The notes under the pieces are model-generated. The model worked only from the letters and a program-made list of their open reading frames with translations, was not told the DNA's origin and searched no databases. A stretch of DNA of 13,821 nucleotides from Chloroflexota bacterium. Its GTDB lineage: Bacteria; Chloroflexota; Chloroflexia; Thermomicrobiales; UBA6265. Positions 6,632-13,085 of this stretch are shown in pieces. Where the stretch lies: contig JAFAEX010000030.1 of the NCBI GenBank assembly GCA_023423795.1, positions 1-13,821 on the forward strand. The letters run 5' to 3'. The translations under genes and the position numbers were made by a program. Position 1 is the first letter of the stretch, and each line of letters starts with the position of its first letter.

Positions 6632-8107
6632 TCAAGACTCGCCGATCGCCGCCACGGTCGCCCGCACGCCGCGCTCGAGCAGCACCGCGCGATAAGCGAC
6701 GAACGCGTCCCGCAGCCGGGCATTCGATCCGAGGTCCCCGAAGACGGGGCGGTAATCGAGGAAGGAGCCGGGCGCAACCAGTTCCGCCCGCAGCGCGTCG
6801 GCCAGGTCCGCCGACCGCCGGTCGTCGATCGGGGTCGGTTCGCCCGTCTCGTCCGTGCCTTCCAGGAAGCGGCTCCACGCCGCCAGCACCAGCGCGCAGC
6901 GCCGGATGTCGCCGCCGGTCTCCAGTTGCCGCCGCACCACCGGCAGCAGGAACTTCGGGATGCGGTCGGACCCGTCGAAGGCCAGCCGGGCGAGCGGATC
7001 GCGCACGGCCTCGTTGCCGAACCGTCCGATCAGTTCGTCGCAGTAGGCGGCCAGGTCGATGCCCGGCACCGGGCGCAGCGTCGGGATCGCCTCCCGGTGC
7101 ATGTAGTCCAGCAGGAATCCGGCGAACAGCGGGTCGCGGCTGACCTCGTGCGCCCAACGGTATCCGGCCACCGCGCCCACGTAGGCCATCGCCTGGTGCG
7201 ACGCGTTCAGCAGCCGCAACTTCATCAACTCGTAGGGCTCGACGTCCTCGACGACCTGCACCCCGACGAGTTCCAGCGGCGGCCGTCCGGTCGGGAACGT
7301 GTCTTCGAGCACCCATTGTACGAACGACTCGCAGCGCACCGGCCAGCGGTCCTCGATCCCGAACTCGGCCAGCACGTCCGCCCGCGTGTCGTCGGTCGTC
7401 GCCGGCGTGATGCGGTCCACCATCGAGTTCGGGAAGGCGACGTGCTCGGCGATCCACGCCGCGAGGCCCGGGTTGGCGCGCTCGGCGAACCCGAGCACCG
7501 CCGTCCGCGCCACGTGTCCGTTGCCCTGCAGGTTGTCGCACGACATGACCGTAAACGGCGGCGTGCCGGCCTCCCGCCGCCGCGCCAGCCCGGCGCAGAT
7601 GTAGCCCATCACGCTCGACGGCGGCCACGCGCCCGGCTGCAAATCGCGCAGCGTCGGCGGGTCGCCCGGGTCGTACACCCCGGTCGCGTCATCGACCCCG
7701 TACCCGCCCTCGGTGATGGTCAGCGACACGATCCGCGTCGTCGGGTCGGCCAACCGGTCCAGCACCGCCTCGGGGTCGTCCGGCCCGAACAGGTATTCGC
7801 GGATCGAGCCGATCACCCGCGCCTCGGAGACGCCGTCGGGCGACACGGTGACGAGCGTGTAGAGCGTGTCCTGCGCCCGCAGGGCCTCGCCAACCGCCCG
7901 GTCGCCTTCGAGCAGGCCGACGCCGCAGATCGCCCAGTCCGCGAACCCGCGCCCGAGCACCCGGTCCACGTACATCGCCTGGTGGGCGCGGTGGAACGCG
8001 CCGACGCCGAAATGCACTATCCCGGTCGAGGTGGCGGCGCGGTCGTACTCCGGAACCGGGACGGCGGCGGCGATCTCGTCGAGGGCGGCTTGGCTGAGTG
8101 TCACCAT
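6632..8107 (-). CDS. Long-chain mannitol dehydrogenase / fructuronate reductase family oxidoreductase
   Basis: This 491-residue NAD(P)-dependent polyol or uronate dehydrogenase has the length of the family, which interconverts mannitol and fructose, arabinitol and xylulose, or mannonate and fructuronate. The N-terminal nucleotide-binding segment reads GVGAFHRAHQ; further signatures are SLTITEGGY, MSCDNLQGNG and FPNSMVDRITP. The catalytic set is KLRLLNASH, with Lys296, Asn301 and His304, aligning one residue off Lys295, Asn300 and His303 of Pseudomonas fluorescens mannitol dehydrogenase. The start ATG at 8107 follows AAAGG with a 7-nt gap. A histidine kinase gene ends 30 nt upstream on the same strand, so the two are probably co-transcribed. 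No sugar transporter or uronate isomerase is nearby, so the substrate remains open. Confidence 0.95.
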   Translation of the reverse strand: MVTLSQAALDEIAAAVPVPEYDRAATSTGIVHFGVGAFHRAHQAMYVDRVLGRGFADWAICGVGLLEGDRAVGEALRAQDTLYTLVTVSPDGVSEARVIGSIREYLFGPDDPEAVLDRLADPTTRIVSLTITEGGYGVDDATGVYDPGDPPTLRDLQPGAWPPSSVMGYICAGLARRREAGTPPFTVMSCDNLQGNGHVARTAVLGFAERANPGLAAWIAEHVAFPNSMVDRITPATTDDTRADVLAEFGIEDRWPVRCESFVQWVLEDTFPTGRPPLELVGVQVVEDVEPYELMKLRLLNASHQAMAYVGAVAGYRWAHEVSRDPLFAGFLLDYMHREAIPTLRPVPGIDLAAYCDELIGRFGNEAVRDPLARLAFDGSDRIPKFLLPVVRRQLETGGDIRRCALVLAAWSRFLEGTDETGEPTPIDDRRSADLADALRAELVAPGSFLDYRPVFGDLGSNARLRDAFVAYRAVLLERGVRATVAAIGES

Positions 8108-8137
8108 CGGTGGGCCTTTCGTCGCGAGACGACCGCC

Positions 8138-10159
8138 CTAATCAGCCGCGGTGGCTCGCTCCTCGCACCGGGCGATGCCCGGTTCCGGCCGCGCCGCGCT
8201 CATCGCGCAGGGCGGCGACGTCGGCAGCCAGACGGTAAAGGTGCTGCCCTCGCCGACCCGGCTCTCTGCGCGAATGGTACCGCCATGCGCCTCGACGAGT
8301 TTGCGCGCGATCGCCAACCCCAGCCCGGCCCCGCCGCGGCCGTTCGTCGCGCCCGGTCCCGCCCGGTCGAACTCGTCGAAGACGCGCGGCAGTTCGTCCG
8401 GCCCGATCCCGGGTCCGGTGTCGGTCACGCAGAGTTCGGCTCCGCCGCGGACCGCGTGCGCCGCGATGGTGACCCATCCCCGCTCGGTGAACTTGACCGC
8501 GTTGCCGGCCAGGTTCAGCAGCACCTGCCGCAGCCGCACCGGGTCGCCCTGCACCAGCAGGTCGGGTGGCGCGGTCGCGAATAGCGCCACACCCTTGTTC
8601 TCTGCCTGCGGAGCGAGCGTCGCCCGCGCTTCCTCGACCAGCGCCGCCAGGTCCACCTCGGCCACCGCGAGTTCCAGCCGCCCGGCCGTCGCCCGCGCTA
8701 GGTCCAGCACGCTATCGACGAGCGCCAGCGCCTGCGCCGCGCCCTGCAGCACGGCGGCCACGTCCGCCTCCTGGGCATCGGTCAGGTGGCCGTCCAGTCG
8801 CAGCAGTTCGGCATAGCCGCAGACCGCCGTCAGCGGCGTGCGCAGGTCGTGGCTGACGGTGCTCAGCACCGCGTCCTTGGCCCGGCTCGCCGCCTCGGCC
8901 GCGTCGGTGGCGGAGCGCAGCGCGGTTTCGGCCGCAACTTCCGGTTCGGCGTCGGAAATCAAACCCTGCCAGTGGAGCGGTCCGTCGCCGCCCCGCACCA
9001 ACACCGCCCGGTCGCGCAGCCACACCCAGCGGCCGTCGGCGTGCCGCGCCCGGTAGCGCGCGTCGAGCGAACCGCCGGTCGCCGCCGCGTCGGCCAGGCC
9101 CGCCTCGGCGTCGGCGCGATCGTCCGGGTGGATGTGCATCGGGAACGGGTCGGCCCGTTCCAGCATCTCGCCGGGCGCGTAGCCGAGCAGGTCGGTGATG
9201 CGCGGGCTGAGGTAGGTCAGCCGCGCGCCCGGCTCAAGCGGCCGCGCGTAGACCGCCGCCGGGAGTTGTTCGGCGAGGGCCCTGAAGCACGCCTCCCGCT
9301 CCGCCAGCGCAATCTCGGCGCGCTTCTGGTCGGTGACGTCCTGGGTGACTCCGATCGCGCGCAGGTTGCGCCCATTCGCATCGCGCACCGCTTCGCCCCG
9401 GTCCCGGAGCCAGCGCACCGCACCATCCGGCCGCACTACCCGGTATTCCACCGCGTATCCGTCGCCGCCTGCGAGCAGGCGGCGGTCCGCCTTGCGCAGC
9501 GCCGCCCGGTCGTCCGGGTGGACCAGCGCCCGGTAGCGCGCGCGGGGCGCCGAAATGTCCTCCGGCGGCAATCCGAAGAGCCCCGGCATGCCGGGAGAGC
9601 GGGCTTCGCCGCCCTCCGCGTCCCGGTCCCAGCAGGCCATCCCAGCCGCTTCCAGGGCCAGCCGCAGCCGCGCCTCGCTGGCGCGCAGCGCCGCTCCGAA
9701 GGCCTTGTGCGGCGTCACATCCTGCGCCTGCGCCACGAAACAGCCGGCGCCGTCCGATTCCGGGGCATACCCCAGCGTCACCCGTGCCTGGATGATCGCC
9801 CCGTCGCGCTGCACCAGCCGCAGTTCCACCTCGCTGCGCACCGCTTCTCCGAGCACCACCCGCCGTGCGGCCGCCTCCGCCGCCGGCAAGTCCGCCGGCA
9901 CGACCAGGTCATCGACCGCCAACGCCAGCATCTCGTCGGCGGTGTAGCCGACCATCAGGCAGAAGGCCGGGTTCGCCGCCAGCAGCGCCCCGTCCTCGGA
10001 CAAGAGGACCATCCCGATCGCGGCGTGGTCGAACGCCATCCTGGCCCAGTCGCCGGCCTGCCCGGCGGTTGCCGCTGCCGTTCCCGTCGCCGGCGGCGTG
10101 GCCGGCAGCGGCATCGCAGCCGCACCGAGTGCCTGGCTGTGACTTCCCGGGACTGGCAT
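8138..10159 (-). CDS. Soluble PAS-domain sensor histidine kinase (three PAS domains)
   Basis: This 673-residue kinase is numbered from ATG 10157-10159, preceded by AGGAAGG; longer in-frame starts lack such a site. After an Ala/Pro-rich leader come three PAS domains at about 39-151, 163-281 and 291-409. The second and third carry PAS-PAC features such as HPDDR, RPDGAVRWLRDRG and HADGRWVWLRDR. The HisKA domain has the H box STVSHDLRTP with His437 as phospho-acceptor. The HATPase domain (about 536-648) shows the N box around Asn553, DTGPGIG (580-586), FDEFDR and GGAGLGL (609-615). There is no transmembrane segment, so it should sense a cytoplasmic signal such as redox state or a bound small molecule. 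No response regulator is in the window, so it is an orphan here. It probably leads an operon with the downstream dehydrogenase. Confidence 0.95.
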   Translation of the reverse strand: MPVPGSHSQALGAAAMPLPATPPATGTAAATAGQAGDWARMAFDHAAIGMVLLSEDGALLAANPAFCLMVGYTADEMLALAVDDLVVPADLPAAEAAARRVVLGEAVRSEVELRLVQRDGAIIQARVTLGYAPESDGAGCFVAQAQDVTPHKAFGAALRASEARLRLALEAAGMACWDRDAEGGEARSPGMPGLFGLPPEDISAPRARYRALVHPDDRAALRKADRRLLAGGDGYAVEYRVVRPDGAVRWLRDRGEAVRDANGRNLRAIGVTQDVTDQKRAEIALAEREACFRALAEQLPAAVYARPLEPGARLTYLSPRITDLLGYAPGEMLERADPFPMHIHPDDRADAEAGLADAAATGGSLDARYRARHADGRWVWLRDRAVLVRGGDGPLHWQGLISDAEPEVAAETALRSATDAAEAASRAKDAVLSTVSHDLRTPLTAVCGYAELLRLDGHLTDAQEADVAAVLQGAAQALALVDSVLDLARATAGRLELAVAEVDLAALVEEARATLAPQAENKGVALFATAPPDLLVQGDPVRLRQVLLNLAGNAVKFTERGWVTIAAHAVRGGAELCVTDTGPGIGPDELPRVFDEFDRAGPGATNGRGGAGLGLAIARKLVEAHGGTIRAESRVGEGSTFTVWLPTSPPCAMSAARPEPGIARCEERATAAD

Positions 10160-10513
10160 GGACCTTCCTGGCGGAGATTCGGCGGTGTCGCTGCCATGCT
10201 GTATACAACCAGTTGATGATGATGAGATGAAGCGTTGTCCCGTTTTCAGTGAAACCACCGATCTTCGTCTGTCTTGCGCGCCGAATCGGCTCCCGCCGAC
10301 TCCCAAGTCCGGCCCTCGCCCGTACCTGACATGCGGTCAACGTCCGGGCGCGTCCGCGCCCCGGTGGCGCCCGCGTTCGGGACGCCAGCCATCGCCGGCG
10401 CCATGGGATGTTCCCGGCACGCGAGGAGGAGCCGAGCGCGTCGCGCTCGGCCCCTCCGTTCGGTCGTTGCGGTGCCGTTTGGCGCGGATCGTCGCCGCCT
10501 CGGGCCGGACGCC
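10160..10513. other. Intergenic, 354 bp: kinase leader and 3' flank of the cysteine-rich gene
   Basis: No gene is seen. Near the kinase start is a small AT-richer patch (10200-10230) containing GTATAC and a run of ATG/GAT triplets; on the minus strand TATACA (10200-10205) could be a -10 box for the kinase, about 40 nt before its start, but no -35 box fits. The centre is plain GC-rich sequence. A long hairpin at 10425-10457 is listed separately. Confidence 0.6.
10425..10457 (-). terminator. Long GC hairpin 3' of the cysteine-rich protein gene
   Basis: GCCGAGCGCG and CGCGCTCGGC (10431-10440 and 10442-10451) are exact complements around a single central T. Beyond one A-C mismatch the stem continues for five pairs, GGAGG with CCTCC. 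In RNA the innermost pairs must open to form a loop. It lies 56 nt beyond the stop of the minus-strand gene. No U-run follows, so it may act as a 3'-end stabiliser or as a U-less terminator. Confidence 0.5.
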
Positions 10514-10987
10514 CTACTTGTTCGGCTTGACGCAACGGCCCTTGCGGCACTTCTTCTTGCCGTTGCAGTCCTTGTTGCTCGAGCACTGCGGCGCCTGGCA
10601 GGCACCGTTGCGGCACTTCTGCCCCGACGGGCAGTCGCCGTTGCGGCCGCACTCGTCGCAGTTCCGTTGCAACCCGTTGATGCACCGGTCGTTCTTGTTG
10701 CAGATCTCCCAGTTGTTCGTGCACTGGATGTTGGAGCCGCAGCGGGTCTTGCTGTGTGGCTTGCGGTAGCAGCGGTTGCTGCCAGTACCGCAGCGGAGAC
10801 CGGCGTTGCAGTCGTCGTCCTTGTTGCAGCGCTGCCCGCAGGTTGCCCGTTGCGCGCCGGGCTGGGCGCTGGCCTCGCGGACCACGCCGAGACCGAGGGC
10901 AGCGGCGGCGAGCCCCTTGAGCGCGTCGCGCCGCGACCGTCGAGGGGCGAATCCGCGCACGACCGTATCGAAAACGTTCTTGTCCAT
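10514..10987 (-). CDS. Tat-exported cysteine-rich repeat protein, 157 aa
   Basis: The start ATG (10985-10987) follows GGGAGGAG at an 8-nt gap, one of the best ribosome sites in the window. Residues 1-41 form a twin-arginine signal: RRSRRDALKG, then AAAALGLG and a cleavage site near ASA. The roughly 116-residue mature part has 18 cysteines (50, 54, 60, 66, 73, 83, 89, 96, 102, 110, 113, 119, 125, 130, 135, 141, 147, 152). Sixteen fall into four repeats of C-x5-C-x5/6-C-x4/6-C; Cys50 and Cys110 are extra. The intervening residues are Asn, Asp, Lys and Gly rich, and the tail is basic. This looks like a disulfide-rich extracellular domain of the EGF or Dickkopf-like kind. Tat export implies folding, perhaps with disulfides or metal, before transport. 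Function is unknown; no enzyme motif is present. Confidence 0.86.
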   Translation of the reverse strand: MDKNVFDTVVRGFAPRRSRRDALKGLAAAALGLGVVREASAQPGAQRATCGQRCNKDDDCNAGLRCGTGSNRCYRKPHSKTRCGSNIQCTNNWEICNKNDRCINGLQRNCDECGRNGDCPSGQKCRNGACQAPQCSSNKDCNGKKKCRKGRCVKPNK

Positions 10988-11362
10988 CCGGGGAACTCCT
11001 CCCATGCTCTGGCCGGAGCGCGGCGGGAAAGGCGGCTCGGCGCGGTTCGTGTCGCACCGCCGCGCTGCCGGCTCGGTACAAACGATGTCGTGGAAATAGC
11101 GAACACGCCCCTGAAAGTTTACACGCACGACGCGGGCCAACCGTTTCCCGCCCGGCCCGCGTGGCTCGTTGCCCCGTTCATTCGTGGCCACGCAGGCCGC
11201 GATGCAATCCCGCGTTCGGATGCCGCGGCAACGCGCCCGGCGCACCCCGTCGCCGTTCGTGCCCGGCGCGATTCGGCCGGCGGCACTGCTACCCTACGGG
11301 GCATCGATGGTTACGCCTGAGCAGGGGCAATCGCGCCACATGGCCGAGGGGAGGAGATCGTC
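10988..11362. other. Intergenic, 375 bp between divergent genes
   Basis: This gap contains the 5' regions of the cysteine-rich gene (leftward) and the SMP-30 family gene (rightward). The stretch around 11075-11125 is the least GC-rich and includes AAAGTTTACAC, a place where a leftward promoter could lie, but no consensus pair is convincing. Open frames across it are Arg-rich shadows. No RNA gene is recognised. Confidence 0.6.
11287..11295 (+). promoter_or_regulatory. Candidate extended -10 of the SMP-30 family gene (TGCTACCCT)
   Basis: TGC-TACCCT matches the extended -10 pattern TGnTAnnnT. It lies 67 nt before the start codon at 11363. The -35 position holds CGCGAT, which is poor, but extended -10 promoters depend less on it. 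Confidence 0.3.
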
Positions 11363-12274
11363 ATGTCCTGGGACTGGGAATTGCTGGCGGGACCGGCAAC
11401 CATCACCGAAGGACCGGCCTGGGACGGCGCCGGGCTCTTCTATTCCAGCATTGCCGACCACGAGATCCGCCGCTTCGATCCCGCCAGCGGCGCGGTCGCC
11501 GTCGCCTACCGCGATTCGCGCGCCGCCAACGGCCTCGCATTCGGGCCGGACGGCGCGCTCTTCGCCTGCGAAGGGGCCAGCGGCGCGATCGCACGCTATG
11601 GCCCGGACGGGACCCGCACCGTCCTCGCCGACCGCTTCGAGGGCCGCCGCCTCAACAGCCCGAACGACCTCGCGCTCGACCGCGCCGGCCGCGTCTGGTT
11701 CACCGACCCGCGCTACGGCGACCAGTCCGGGCGCGAACTCGACCACGATTCGGTCTACCGCATCACCCCGCCGCCTACCGGCGACGGTCCGTGGGAGATC
11801 GAGCGGCTGACGTCCGACACGACGCGCCCGAACGGCCTGCTGCTCTCGTGGGACGAGCGCACGCTCTACGTCGCCGAAAGCGATTTCCAGCCCGGCACCG
11901 AACGCCAGTTGCGCGCCTACCCGGTCCTCGACGACGGCTCCCTCGGCCAGCCGACCGTCCTTTTCAGTTTCGGCGACACGCGCGGCATCGACGGCATGTG
12001 CTGGGACGCGGGCGGCGACATCGTGGCCACCTGCGGTTCGGACCGGGGCGGTCCGGGACCCCGGATCGCCATCTTTTCCGACGACGGCACGGTGCTGGAA
12101 GAGCATCCGACCCCGGCCGGCGAGCCGACCAACTGCTGCTTCGGCGGCCCCGACCTTTCCGACCTCTACGTGACCACCATCGAGGGCCACCTCTACCGGG
12201 TCCGCAACACCGGCCGCCTCGGCCACCTCGGCGCGCCGAAAACGTGGCCCTTCCTGGGTGGCGCCTCCGCCTGA
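11363..12274 (+). CDS. SMP-30/gluconolactonase/LRE family protein
   Basis: This is a 303-residue cytosolic six-bladed beta-propeller metalloenzyme whose relatives hydrolyse sugar lactones such as glucono-1,5-lactone. All four metal or active-site positions known from human SMP-30 are present at similar spacing: Glu16 in TEGPAW, Asn101 in SPNDLALD, Asn157 in RPNGLLLS and Asp210 in GIDGMCWD. The blade signature GRVWFTDPRYG and the terminal TNCCFGGPDLSDLYVTT are typical. The start ATG follows GAGGGGAGGAG at a good distance. There is no signal peptide. The gene is flanked by divergent and convergent genes for exported proteins and so is transcribed alone, ending at the hairpin 27 nt downstream. 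Sugar acid catabolism is likely; the exact lactone cannot be read. Confidence 0.95.
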   Translation: MSWDWELLAGPATITEGPAWDGAGLFYSSIADHEIRRFDPASGAVAVAYRDSRAANGLAFGPDGALFACEGASGAIARYGPDGTRTVLADRFEGRRLNSPNDLALDRAGRVWFTDPRYGDQSGRELDHDSVYRITPPPTGDGPWEIERLTSDTTRPNGLLLSWDERTLYVAESDFQPGTERQLRAYPVLDDGSLGQPTVLFSFGDTRGIDGMCWDAGGDIVATCGSDRGGPGPRIAIFSDDGTVLEEHPTPAGEPTNCCFGGPDLSDLYVTTIEGHLYRVRNTGRLGHLGAPKTWPFLGGASA

Positions 12275-12300
12275 GCCGCGACCGGTTCACCCGCACACGC

Positions 12301-12336
12301 GAAGGCGGGGACGGCTGTGCAGCCGTCCCCGCCTTC
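12301..12336. terminator. Bidirectional terminator hairpin between convergent genes
   Basis: A perfect 17-bp inverted repeat (12301-12317 with 12320-12336) is separated by only two bases, TG, so a folded RNA would have a loop of at least four. The stem is very GC-rich and ends CCTTC followed by ATTCATC on the plus strand. It lies between the stop of the SMP-30 family gene (12274) and the stop of the minus-strand repeat protein (12368) and so can serve both. Confidence 0.82.
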
Positions 12337-12367
12337 ATTCATCGCTCCGGGTCGGTCGTCCGGTCTG

Positions 12368-12808
12368 CTACACACCCGCCACGACCGGGTTCCGGCCGTA
12401 GTAGATCTCGTCCCAGTCGCCGATTCCGTCGCCGTCGGTGTCCCAGCGGTACGGATCGGTCACGTAACCGAACAGGCCGTAGACCTCCTCGCCGTCGCTG
12501 AGGCGGTCGTTGTCGGTGTCGGCATCGAGCGGGTCGGAGTAGCCGTAGCGGTCGTAGAACTCGTCGCCGTCGAGCAGGCCGTCGCCGTCGGTGTCGCGGT
12601 TGTAGGGGTCGAGGCCGTAATAGACCTCGACGTCCTGCGACAGGCCGTCGCCGTCGTGGTCCACGGTTCCGCCTTGACCCGGGGCGAAATCGGCGTTGAC
12701 CTCTTCCGCGCCCGCCAGCGGCGCGAGCACGGGGGCGGCGACCGCCGCCAGCATGAGCGCCCCGGCGGCGCGGGCAATGATCGTCGAACGAATGGACGTC
12801 GGGTTCAC
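12368..12808 (-). CDS. Small secreted thrombospondin type-3 (calcium-binding) repeat protein, 146 aa
   Basis: The start is GTG at 12806-12808, with AAGGAG 7 nt upstream; longer frames have no such site. Residues 1-34 are a Sec signal peptide (hydrophobic AAGALMLAAVAAPVLAPL, cleavage near AGA). The mature part is almost entirely four acidic repeats of the form DxDxDGLxDxxE: 50-61, 72-83, 97-108 and 123-134, spaced 22-26 residues. The third reads DTDNDRLSDGEE, with Arg in place of Gly. Linkers contain aromatic YYGLDPYN, YGYSDP and YGRNP segments. This matches thrombospondin type-3 / EF-hand-like calcium-binding repeats common in bacterial cell-surface proteins, where they usually form a stalk in a larger protein. 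Here they stand alone without anchor, enzyme domain or sorting signal. Calcium binding is inferred from the family. Confidence 0.88.
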   Translation of the reverse strand: MNPTSIRSTIIARAAGALMLAAVAAPVLAPLAGAEEVNADFAPGQGGTVDHDGDGLSQDVEVYYGLDPYNRDTDGDGLLDGDEFYDRYGYSDPLDADTDNDRLSDGEEVYGLFGYVTDPYRWDTDGDGIGDWDEIYYGRNPVVAGV

Positions 12809-12873
12809 GGGAATGCTCCTTGTCTCGTCGAATCTGCTGGGTTGTTCCCCACGCTGGTCGTGGGCGCAGATCA

Positions 12874-12900
12874 ACGGTAGACGACGCTCGCTCGTGTGAA
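12874..12900 (-). promoter_or_regulatory. Weak candidate promoter of the calcium-repeat gene
   Basis: On the minus strand TTCACA (12895-12900) matches five of six -35 bases and TACCGT (12874-12879) three of six -10 bases. The spacer is only 15 nt, shorter than usual. The distance to the GTG start is suitable. The rest of the 277-bp gap to the transposase shows nothing else. Confidence 0.25.
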
Positions 12901-13085
12901 CGCCACGGCGTCGGCAGGCAGGGAGCCAAATCGGGAACACCCGGAGCGGGTGGTGAAGCGCGCCGGCAAGAGCGGCTCGCGCACCGTTCGAGCAGACGTG
13001 GTTGCGAGGTTGGTGCAATTGGTTCGGCCGTCGGCGGACGCCCGGGGTTGATGGCGGTTGCCTAGAGCGGCCGTTGTATGAGTTG

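Noticed and set aside
6272..6634. The dehydrogenase frame stays open after its TGA and runs in frame into the nucleoside hydrolase, which with selC in the window could suggest a UGA-selenocysteine fusion.
   Set aside because: Long stop-free frames are routine at this GC. The hydrolase has its own signal peptide and ribosome site, the dehydrogenase is full length, and the linker shows no family motif or convincing SECIS hairpin after the TGA.
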